In this document: positions 48,213 through 57,500 of the stretch, in pieces
How the letters are laid out: every line of letters begins with the position of its first letter
Position numbering within the stretch: the stretch's first letter is position 1
Assembly: GCF_002150765.1 (NCBI RefSeq)
Contig: NZ_MUYM01000075.1
Coordinates: 1-64,000 of the forward strand
Source: Lentzea kentuckyensis
GTDB lineage: Bacteria; Actinomycetota; Actinomycetes; Mycobacteriales; Pseudonocardiaceae
Length of the DNA stretch: 64,000 nt
Direction of reading: 5' to 3'
Made by a program: the position numbers and the translations under genes
The notes under the pieces: model-generated
Told to the model about the DNA's origin: nothing
Databases searched by the model: none
Seen by the model: the letters and a program-made list of their open reading frames with translations, nothing else

Positions 48213-51200
48213 TCATCCACTGTGGACGGATGACTGCGGGCGTGGAGGGAAGTAACCGCTGCGGATGAAGTACTCCAGGTAGGTGGTCACCAGGTCATCG
48301 GTGACCGGTGGGCAGCTGACCGGAGAGCCCGCCAGTGCCGCGTCCAGCTTCTTCGTGTCGATGTCGGGATAGCCGCCGACGCCGGTGAACGCGGTTTCGA
48401 ACACGTCGAGCAACGGCGTCAGCGCGTTCGCCGGATCACGGCGGACCAGCCGGCTCCACTCCTGCTGCGACAGCTCGGCGATGTCGTAACCCAGTTCCCG
48501 CAGCCGATCGATCACCTCGGTGAACGTCAGCGTGTCCCGGTTCGACACGTTGTAGGTCTCGCCGATGCTCTCCGGTTTGCCGAGGAGTTCCACGACGGCC
48601 CGGCTCACGAAGTCGACCGGGGTGGGGTGGAACGCGACCGCGGCGCCGGCGGGGGCCGCCCCGGCTTCGAGCATGCCCCGGACGCTCAGCCAGACGAAGT
48701 CCTGGGTCTGGCAGGTGCCGCGCTCGCGGTCGCCGGAGATCGAGTCGACGCGGTAGACCGAGACGGGGACGCCGCGCTCCCTCGCCAGACCGATCACGCC
48801 TTCGGCCACCCACTTGGAGCGCCGGTAGCCGTTGGTCAGGATCTCCGGCGGGCCGATGGGGTCGAGCTCGGTGAGGTGCGCGCCGGGCCGCTGGTCGTAC
48901 ACACCGGTGGACGACACGTAGTGGACCGGCACGGTGCGGTGGCGGGCGGCCAGCCGCAGGATCTCCTCGGTACCGCCCACGTTGGCCGCCTTCAGCTGGG
49001 CGTACGGGTACAGCCAGTTGACGTGCGCGCCCGCGTGGACGACCACGTCCGCGGTGCGGGCCAGTTCGTCGAAGACGTCCTCGGTGAGCCCCAAGCCGGG
49101 CTGGGCCAGGTCGCCCCGGACGATCCGGACGCGGCCGGCCAGGTCGACGCCGGTCTCGTACTGCTCGGCGGCGCGGCGCAACCGGTCCGCTGCCTCCTGG
49201 TCGTCGCCGCCGCGCACCAGGCAGTGCACGGTGGCGCCGGTGTGCCGCAGGAGGTCGCGCAGCAGGAACGACCCGAGGAAGCCGGTCGCCCCGGTCAGCA
49301 GCACGTGCTCCGGTTCCGCGGTGTGGTGCGCGGGCGTCGCCGCGACGACGTCCGCTGCGAGGACGACCTCGGCTGGGAAGTCGACGTCCCCGGTGTCGGC
49401 GGCCGGTGTGCCGAGCAGGTCGGCGAGCATCCGTTCGGCCAGCGCGTCCGGTGTGCGGTGGTCGAACACCGCGGTGGCGGGCAGCTGCACGGGCACGGCC
49501 TTGGCCAGGCGGTTGCGCAGGTCCACGGCGGTCAGCGAGTCGAAGCCCGCCTCCTGGAACACCTGGTCGGCCGCGAGGCGCTCGTCGCGGCCCAGCACCG
49601 CCGTCGCGTGGTCCAGGACGATGCCGCGCACCAGCTCGCGCCGACCGGTCTCGTCCAGGGCGGACAACCGGTCCAGCAGCGCGCCGCTGCTGACGACATC
49701 CGCCGCCGCGGACTCCGGCCGGATCCGGGTCCTCGTCAGGCCACGCATCAGCACCGGCTGCATGGGGTGGGTGCGCGTGGCCGACAGGTCGACCGGCATG
49801 CCGACCACCGCGGGTTCCGGCTGTGCGGCGGCGGCGTCCAGCACGGCCATGCCGAGGTCGGCGGGAAGCATCAGCAGGCCTTCCTTGGCCATGCGCTGCA
49901 GGTGCACCTCGGTCAGGTGCTCGGTCATGGTGCTGGCGCCCTCCCAGAGGCCCCAGGCCACCGACACCGCCGGCAGTCCCCGCAGGCCGCGGCGCACCGC
50001 CAGCGCGTCCATGAAGCTGTTGGCCGCGGCGTAGTTCGCCTGTCCCGGTGTGCCCATCACGCCGGTGACCGAGGAGAAGAGCACGAAAGCCGACAGGTCG
50101 AGCCCCTCGGTCAGCTCGTGCAGGTGCCAGGCGGCGTCCACCTTGGGCCGCAGCACCACGTCCAGGTCCTCGGCGGTCATGGAGGTGAGCAGGCCGTCGG
50201 CCAGCACACCCGCGGTGTGCACGACGGCGGACAGCGGGTGCTCGTCCGGGATGCCTGCCAGCAGGTCGCGCACGGCTTCCCGCTGGTTGACGTCACAGGC
50301 GGCCACGGTCACCTGGGCGCCGAGAGCCTCCAGTTCGGCGACGAGCTCCGCCGCGCCCGCCGCGGCCGGGCCGCGCCTGCTGGTCAGCAGCAGGCGCCGC
50401 ACGCCGTGACGGGTGACGAGGTGCCTGGCCACGGTCGCACCGAGCGCACCGGTGCCACCGGTGATCAGCACCGTGCCGTCGGTCCGCCAGGCGCTGGCCG
50501 GGGACGGTGGCAGCTCCAGCCGGGCCATCCGGGGCACCAGCACCCGGCCCTCCCGCAGCGCGAACTGGGGTTCGCCGACGGCCAGCGCGGCGGCGAGCAC
50601 GCGCTCGGTGTCCCGGTCGGCGCCGGGATCGGTGTCGACCAGCACGATCCGGTCCGGGTACTCCGACTGCGCGGACCGCACCATCCCGCACAGCGCCGCA
50701 CCGGTGAGATCCGCTTCCTCGCCCGCGCCGGTGGCGACCGCGCCCTCGGTGAGCACGACCAGCCTGGTGCCGGCGAGCCGGGGTTCGGTCAGCAGGTCCC
50801 GCAGCTCGGTCAGCGCGCGCTGGAGCACGGTGTGCGTGGCCTCTGCCGGGTCGTCCGGCGAGCCCTCGCGGTACGGCCCGACCAGCAGCACCTCCGGCGC
50901 GTCGCCGGGCAGTGCGTCAGCGGCCGTCGCCCACGAGGGCTGTCGCGCCGGGCTGGGCAGCACCGTCGGCACCCAGGTCACCCGGAACATCGCGTCCCGC
51001 TCCCCGCCCCGGCGTGCGGCGGCGGGGGCGAAGTCGATTTCGTCGACGGTGAGCACGGTCTGCCCGGTGGAGTCGGTCGCTCGCAACGCCACCGTGCTCT
51101 CGCCGGTCGGGGTGAGGCTCACCCGCAGCGTGCTCGCGCCAGCTGCGTGCAGCCGGGCACCGCGCCAGCCGCGCGGCACCAGCTCGGACCCGCCCAGGTA

Positions 51201-54200
51201 TGGGCGCAGCGCGGCGTGCAGGAGCAACGGGTGGACGCCGAAGCCACCGATCGCGCCGAGCTGGTCGGCGGGCAGGGTCAGTTCGGCGAACAGCTCGTCG
51301 TCCCGCCGCAGTACGGCGGTGAGTCCCAGCGCGGCGGACACCGGGTCGGCCTCCTCGGCGACCGCGCCGGCGGGCGGCCACTCGGCGGCCGGCGGTTCGG
51401 CCAGCGCCACCTGCCTCGCCAGCGTGCCGCTCGCGACCAGTTCCCACGTGCCGTCCACGGTGTCCTCGCGCGTGTGCAGGGTGAACCGCCGCTCGCCGAG
51501 GCCGGCCGGTGGTTCGACGGCCAGCCGGATGCCCGCGGCGAATCGCGCGGACGGCCGGAGCGGGCTGTGCAGGACGAGTTCCCGCACCAGGTCGCAGTCG
51601 GTCTGGTCGGCGGCGTGCAGCGCCAGGTCGGCCACGACCGCGTCGGCCGACTCCGGCACCTCGGCGAGCCACCGGTGCGCGGCGGTGGACAGCCGCCCGG
51701 TGAAGACCACCCCGGTCCCGTCGGCCTGCTGCACCAGCGAACCGAGCAGCGCGTGCTCGGCGGGCACCAGGCCGAGATCGCCCGCCTCGACCGCGGATCC
51801 GGTGGCGGGCAGCCAGTACCGGCGCCGCTGGAACGGGTAGGTGGGCAGGTCGACCACGGTGGCGGTGTCGCCGAACACCGCACGCCAGTCCGGCGCGACA
51901 CCGGCCGCGTACAGGGCGGCCAGCGCGCCCACGGCGGTGTGCGGCTCGTCCTGGCCCGCCCTCAGCACCGGCACCACCAGATGGCCGTCGCGGGGCGAGT
52001 CGTCCAGGACGCGTTGCGCCTGGGCGGTCAGCGCACCGTCGGGTCCGAGCTCGACCAGCGCTGTCACGCCCGCGGCGTCCAGTGCGGTCACCGCGTCGAG
52101 GAACCGGACCGCGTGCCGGGCGTGCCGGGTCCAGTAACCAGGGCCGATGCTGTCCACGGGCTGCCCGGTCACCGTGGACAGGATCGGGATGCGCGGTTCG
52201 GCGTAGGACAGGCTCTCGGCCACCCGCTGGAACTCGGCCAGCATCGGTTCCATCAGCGGGGAGTGTGAGGCGCAGCTGACCCGCAGCCGCTTGACCCGGC
52301 GGCCGGCCGCGGCGAATCCCGCCGCCACCGCCTCGGCCCGCACCGCGTCACCGGAGATCACCACCGAACGCGGTCCGTTGATGCCCGCGACACCGACCAG
52401 CGGCTCGCCGGCCAGTGCGTGCTCGGCCTCCGCCTCCGTCGCCTCCAGCGCGATCATGCCGCCGCCGGGTGCGAGTCCGTCCATCAGCCGGCCCCTGGCC
52501 GCGACCAGTCGCGCGCCGTCGGCCAGCGACAGCACGCCGGCCGCGTGCGCCGCGGCGATCTCGCCGACGGAGTGGCCCGCCAGCCAGTCCGGGCGCAGTC
52601 CCCAGCTCTCCACCAGCCGGAAGAGGGCGGTCTCCAGCGCGAACAACGAGGTCTGCGCGTACACCATGCGGTCGTGCAGGTCGTCGCGGTGCACCAGCGC
52701 GTCCCGCACCGAGTGCTCGACGTGCCCGTCGAGTTCGACGTCCAGCGCGGCGATCGCGTCGTCCAACGCCCGCGCGAACACCGGGTAGGCGGAGTAGAGG
52801 CCCTGTCCCATGCCCGCGTGCTGACCACCCTGGCCGGCGAACAGGAACGCCAGCCCGCCTGCCCGGCCGCTGCCGGTCCGCGCGTCCGGCGAGTCCTCCG
52901 CCACCTGCCGCAGTCGCTCGACCAGTTCGTCCCGGCCGGCGCCGGCGACCGCGGCCCGCCGGTCGAAGTGGGTCCGGGTGGTGGCCAGGGAGAAGCCGAC
53001 GTCGGCCGGGCTGACGTCCCGCGCGGCCAGGTGCTCTGCCAGGTCGGCGGCCCGCGCGCGCAGAGCCTGGTCCGTGGGCGCGGACAACACCAGCGGCACC
53101 ACGGCGGGGCGCGGCGCTCGCGCACGCGGCTCGGAGCCGGGTGCCTGTTCCAGGATGATGTGCGCGTTGGTGCCGCTGATGCCGAACGACGACACGCCGG
53201 CCCGCCGGGGCCGGTCCAGTTCGGGCCACGGCCGCGCCGCGGTCAGCAGCTCCACCGCGCCGGTGGACCAGTCCACCTCCGGCGTCGGCTCGTCCACGTG
53301 CAGGGTCCTGGGCAGGACGCCGTGGCGCATGGCCTGCACCGCCTTGATCACGCCGCCCACGCCCGCTGCCGCCTGGGTGTGGCCGATGTTGGACTTCAGC
53401 GAACCCAGCCACAGCGGGTGGTCCGCAGCCCGGTTCTGCCCGTAGGTCGCCAGCAACGCCTGCGCCTCGATCGGATCACCCAGGGTGGTGCCGGTGCCGT
53501 GCGCCTCCAGCAGGTCCACGTCGGCGGTGGTGATCCCGGCGTCGGCCACGGCCGCGCGGATGACGCGTTCCTGGGCAGGGCCGTTGGGGGCGGCCAGTCC
53601 GTTGCTGGCACCGTCCTGGTTGACCGCGCTGCCCCGCAGCACCGCCAGCACCGGGTGTCCCAGCCGCTGTGCGTCGGACAGCCTGGCCAGCAGCAGCAGG
53701 CCGACGCCCTCCGACCAGCCGGTGCCGTCCGCCGCACCGGCGAACGACTTGCAGCGGCCGTCCGGCGCGAGGTTGCCCTGCGCGCTGAACTCGAGCCAGC
53801 CGTCGAGGCTGCCGGTGATCGACGCGCCACCCGCCAGCGCGAGGTCGCAGTCCCCCGCGCGCAGCGCCCGGACGGCCAGGTGCATGGCCACCAGCGAGGA
53901 CGAGCACGCGGTGTCGAGGGTGACGGCGGGGCCCTCCAGCCCCAGCGAGTACGCGATGCGCCCGGAGGCGATGCTGCTGACCACGCCCGTGGCCAGGTAG
54001 CCCGCGTAGTCCTGCTGGTCCAGCGACTGGTTGTAGGTCTGCGCGGCGATGCCCGCGAACACACCGGTCCTGCTGCCGCTCAACGACCTCGGGTCGATGC
54101 CCGCGTGTTCCACCGCCTCCCACGCGACCTCCAGCAGCAACCGCTGCTGCGGGTCCATCGCGGTGGCCTCACGGGGCGAGATCCGGAAGAACTCGGCGTC

Positions 54201-54515
54201 GAACTCGGCCGCGTCGTGCAGGAAGCCGCCGTGCCTGGTGTAGGTCTTTCCCGGCTTGCCCGGCTGCGGGTCGTACCGCCCGGCGACGTCCCAGCCGCGG
54301 TCGGCGGGGAACTCGGTGATCGCGTCCTGCTCGTCGGCCACCAGCCGCCACAGTTCGTCGGGTCCGGTCACACCGCCGGGGAACCGGCAGCCGATCCCGA
54401 TGATCGCGATGGGCTCGCTTCTGGCGTTCTCCAGGTCGGACAGGCGGGCACGGGTTCGCTGCAGGTCCGCGGTCACCCACTTGAGGTACTCGACGGCCTT
54501 CTTGTCATCGGACAT
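48213..54515 (-). CDS. Terminal modular PKS: KS-AT-DH(inactive)-KR-ACP-thioester reductase
   Basis: A 2100-residue protein. It has an N-terminal coiled-coil docking helix (DKKAVEYLKWVTADLQRTR), then KS (VDTACSSS equivalent near 202). The AT has GHSVGE (near 650) and an unusual CASH (near 748). The dehydratase fold (about 910-1175) has lost both catalytic residues: HRWLAEVPES instead of HxxxGxxxxP, and HPLLLHAAL instead of HPxLLDAAL. KR is intact (GGTGALGAT, NYAAAN), then ACP (GFDSL near 1660), then an NAD(P)-binding reductase (LLTGATGFLG near 1743, NGYRRSK near 1897). The final unit should stay as a beta-hydroxy group, and the chain should leave by reduction to an aldehyde or alcohol. The ATG at 54515 starts the docking helix. 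Confidence 0.94.
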   Translation of the reverse strand: MSDDKKAVEYLKWVTADLQRTRARLSDLENARSEPIAIIGIGCRFPGGVTGPDELWRLVADEQDAITEFPADRGWDVAGRYDPQPGKPGKTYTRHGGFLHDAAEFDAEFFRISPREATAMDPQQRLLLEVAWEAVEHAGIDPRSLSGSRTGVFAGIAAQTYNQSLDQQDYAGYLATGVVSSIASGRIAYSLGLEGPAVTLDTACSSSLVAMHLAVRALRAGDCDLALAGGASITGSLDGWLEFSAQGNLAPDGRCKSFAGAADGTGWSEGVGLLLLARLSDAQRLGHPVLAVLRGSAVNQDGASNGLAAPNGPAQERVIRAAVADAGITTADVDLLEAHGTGTTLGDPIEAQALLATYGQNRAADHPLWLGSLKSNIGHTQAAAGVGGVIKAVQAMRHGVLPRTLHVDEPTPEVDWSTGAVELLTAARPWPELDRPRRAGVSSFGISGTNAHIILEQAPGSEPRARAPRPAVVPLVLSAPTDQALRARAADLAEHLAARDVSPADVGFSLATTRTHFDRRAAVAGAGRDELVERLRQVAEDSPDARTGSGRAGGLAFLFAGQGGQHAGMGQGLYSAYPVFARALDDAIAALDVELDGHVEHSVRDALVHRDDLHDRMVYAQTSLFALETALFRLVESWGLRPDWLAGHSVGEIAAAHAAGVLSLADGARLVAARGRLMDGLAPGGGMIALEATEAEAEHALAGEPLVGVAGINGPRSVVISGDAVRAEAVAAGFAAAGRRVKRLRVSCASHSPLMEPMLAEFQRVAESLSYAEPRIPILSTVTGQPVDSIGPGYWTRHARHAVRFLDAVTALDAAGVTALVELGPDGALTAQAQRVLDDSPRDGHLVVPVLRAGQDEPHTAVGALAALYAAGVAPDWRAVFGDTATVVDLPTYPFQRRRYWLPATGSAVEAGDLGLVPAEHALLGSLVQQADGTGVVFTGRLSTAAHRWLAEVPESADAVVADLALHAADQTDCDLVRELVLHSPLRPSARFAAGIRLAVEPPAGLGERRFTLHTREDTVDGTWELVASGTLARQVALAEPPAAEWPPAGAVAEEADPVSAALGLTAVLRRDDELFAELTLPADQLGAIGGFGVHPLLLHAALRPYLGGSELVPRGWRGARLHAAGASTLRVSLTPTGESTVALRATDSTGQTVLTVDEIDFAPAAARRGGERDAMFRVTWVPTVLPSPARQPSWATAADALPGDAPEVLLVGPYREGSPDDPAEATHTVLQRALTELRDLLTEPRLAGTRLVVLTEGAVATGAGEEADLTGAALCGMVRSAQSEYPDRIVLVDTDPGADRDTERVLAAALAVGEPQFALREGRVLVPRMARLELPPSPASAWRTDGTVLITGGTGALGATVARHLVTRHGVRRLLLTSRRGPAAAGAAELVAELEALGAQVTVAACDVNQREAVRDLLAGIPDEHPLSAVVHTAGVLADGLLTSMTAEDLDVVLRPKVDAAWHLHELTEGLDLSAFVLFSSVTGVMGTPGQANYAAANSFMDALAVRRGLRGLPAVSVAWGLWEGASTMTEHLTEVHLQRMAKEGLLMLPADLGMAVLDAAAAQPEPAVVGMPVDLSATRTHPMQPVLMRGLTRTRIRPESAAADVVSSGALLDRLSALDETGRRELVRGIVLDHATAVLGRDERLAADQVFQEAGFDSLTAVDLRNRLAKAVPVQLPATAVFDHRTPDALAERMLADLLGTPAADTGDVDFPAEVVLAADVVAATPAHHTAEPEHVLLTGATGFLGSFLLRDLLRHTGATVHCLVRGGDDQEAADRLRRAAEQYETGVDLAGRVRIVRGDLAQPGLGLTEDVFDELARTADVVVHAGAHVNWLYPYAQLKAANVGGTEEILRLAARHRTVPVHYVSSTGVYDQRPGAHLTELDPIGPPEILTNGYRRSKWVAEGVIGLARERGVPVSVYRVDSISGDRERGTCQTQDFVWLSVRGMLEAGAAPAGAAVAFHPTPVDFVSRAVVELLGKPESIGETYNVSNRDTLTFTEVIDRLRELGYDIAELSQQEWSRLVRRDPANALTPLLDVFETAFTGVGGYPDIDTKKLDAALAGSPVSCPPVTDDLVTTYLEYFIRSGYFPPRPQSSVHSG

Positions 54516-54543
54516 CGGGCGCGTTCTCCTTCTGGCTGGCTCG

Positions 54544-57500
54544 TCAGTGGGTCGCTCGTCCGAGCTGGTTGTCGATGAAGTCGAAGAGTTCGTCGGTGGA
54601 GGCGGCCGCCAGCTCACCCGGCACCGCCTGCTCTCCGGTCAGCGCGGTGAGCAGGTCACGCAGCCGGTCCGCGATGGCGGAGCGGTCGTCCGGTTCGAGC
54701 TCGGTGCCGGTGAGCCTGCTCGCCCACTCGTCGAGGCCGGTCCGCAGTCCGGTGAGCGGGTCGTCGCCGGGCGCGAGCAGCGCCCGCAGGTGCTCGGCGA
54801 CCGCGCTGGGCGTCGGGTGGTCGAACACGGTGGTGGCGGACAGCCGCACCCCCGCGTGAGCGTTGAGCCGGTTGCGCAGTTCCACGGCGGTCACCGAGTC
54901 GAACCCGAGGTCCTGGAACGGGAAGTCCGGGTCGACATCGGCCGCGCCGTCGTGGCCCAGCACGTCCGCCACCTGTTCTCGCACCAGCGCCAGGAGGAGG
55001 TCCCGCTGCTCGGGGACGGCCAGTCCGGCGAGTCGGGCCGCCAGGTCTGGTGCGACCGGTGCCGGTTCAGGCTCGGCGCTGTCGTCCGCCGCCGCCCGCC
55101 TCGGTCGCGGCACCGCGCCCTCGGCCGGCACCGGCAGCCCGTCGACGTCCAGCCAGAAGCGCCTGCGGCGGAAGGCGTAGGAGGGCAGCGGGACCACGGC
55201 CGAGTCCTCGCCGAAGACCGCGCTCCACCTCGGGACCACCCCGGCGGTGTAGAGCGTGCCGAGCGCCGCGAGCGCGGTGCGCGGTTCGTCCTGGCCCGCG
55301 CGCAACGCGGCGGTCAGCACCTGGTCACCACCGTCCAGCACGCGTTCGCCCTGCGCGGTCAGCACGGCGTCCGGTCCCAGCTCCAGCAGCCTGGTGCCGC
55401 CGGCGTCGGCCACCACGCGGACCGCGTCGGCGAACCGGACGGTGTCGCGGACGTGCCTGATCCAGTAGTCCGGTCCGCTCAGCAGTCCTTCCGCGGCGAC
55501 GTCACCGGTCACCGTGGACACGATGCGCAGCCGTGGTTCCTGGTAGGACAGTCCTTCCAGGACGGTTCGAAACTCGTCGAGCATCGGCGTCATCAACGGC
55601 GAATGGAACGCGTGGCTCACTCGCAGGCGTTTGGTCCGGCGTCCGGTGAACGTCGCGGCGACCGCGGTGACGGCTTGCTCGTCGCCGGACAGCACCACCG
55701 CGTCCGGACCGTTGACCGCCGCGATGCCTGCTCCCCCGACGCCGTCGAGCACCGCTCGTACCTCGGCTTCGGTGGCTTCGACGGCGATCATCGCGCCGCC
55801 CTCTGGCAGGGCCGCCATCAGCCGGCCGCGTGCGGCGACCAGCCGGGCCGCGTCCTGCAGCGAGAACACCCCGGCCACGTGCGCGGCCGCGATCTCTCCT
55901 ACCGAGTGGCCCACCAGCCAGTCCGGCTCCAGGCCCCACGACTCGTAGAGCCGGTACAACGCCGTCTGCAGCACGAACAGACCGGCCTGCGTGTAGTCCG
56001 TGCGGTCGAGCAGTTCCGGCTGCTCGGCCAGCACGGTGCGCACCGAGCGGTCGTAGCCGAGCTCGGCGTCCACCGCGTCCAGGGCGGCGTCCCACGCTTC
56101 GGCGAACACCGGATAGGCCCGGTACAGCCCCTGCCCCATCCCGGTCCGCTGCCCGCCCTGTCCCGAGAACAGGAAGGCCAGCCCACCGGGAGCCGGAGCC
56201 CTGGGCGTGATGGTGGCGAGGGCCGCCACCAGGTCGTCCACGTCGTCGCCGACCACGAACGCGCGCCGGTCGAACGACGTCCGGGTGCTCGCCAGCGACC
56301 ATCCGACATCCGTTGGGCGCAGGTCCGGATGCCGCTTGGCGTGGTCGGCCAGCCGGGCGGCCTGGGCGCGCACCGCGTCGTCGGTGCGGGCCGACAGCAC
56401 CCACAGCGCCGGTCCCCGCTGTTCTCGCGCGTCCTGGGGCGCGTCCGGTGCCTGCTCCAGCACCACGTGCGCGTTGGTGCCGCTGATGCCGAACGCGGAG
56501 ACGCCTGCCCTGCGCGGGCGGCCGAGCTCCGGCCACTCGCGGTTGCCGGTCAGCAGCGCCACCTCGCCGGCGGTCCAGTCGACCTGCGGGGTCGGCTCGT
56601 CCACGTGCAGGGTGCGGGGCAGCACGCCGTGCCGCATCGCCTGCACCATCTTGATGATCCCGGCGACACCGGCCGCGGCCTGGGTGTGGCCGATGTTGGA
56701 CTTGACCGTGCCGAGCCACAGCGGCCGGTCCGCCGGGCGCTGCCCGTACGTCGCCAGCAACGCCTGCGCCTCGATCGGATCACCCAGCGTCGTGCCCGTG
56801 CCGTGTCCCTCCACCGCGTCCACGTCCTCCGGCCGCAGGCCCGCGACGGCCAGTGCCTGGCTGATCACCCGTTCCTGCGCGGGGCCGTTGGGCGCGGTGA
56901 GTCCGTTGCTCGCACCGTCCTGGTTCACCGCACTGCCCCGGATCACCGCGAGAATCCGCCTGCCGTTGCGCCGCGCGTCCGACAGCCGTTCCAGCAACAG
57001 GAAGCCGACGCCCTCCGCGAACCCGGTCCCGTCGGCGGCGGCGGCGAACGCCTTGCACCGGCCGTCCGGGGACAGGCCGCGCTGCCTGCTGAACCCGGTG
57101 AAGAGGCCCGGCGTGCCCATCACGGTGGCCCCGCCCGCGAGCGCGAGGTCGCACTCACCGCCCCGCAGCGACTGCGCCGCCACGTGCGTCGCGACCAGCG
57201 AGGAGGAGCACGCCGTGTCCAGCGTCAGGGCCGGACCGCTCAGCCCGAGCGCGTAGGCGATGCGGCCGGAGGCGATGCTGGCCGCACCGCCGGTGAGGAA
57301 GTGGGTCTCGTGCTGGTCGGCGATCACGTCCGACCGCGGGCCGTACTCCTGCCGGATCAGGCCGACGAACACACCCGTCCGGCTGCCCCGCAGGCCGGTG
57401 GGGTCGATGCCGCCGGACTCCAGCACCTCCCAGGCCGACTCCAGCAGCACCCGCTGCTGCGGGTCCATGATCGCCGCCTCACGGGGGCTGATGCCGAAGA

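Noticed and set aside
47912..48220. Longer 102-residue version of the DUF5988-like protein starting at 48220
   Set aside because: The extra N-terminus is Arg-rich and unlike the family, while a good ribosome binding site precedes the GTG at 48121.
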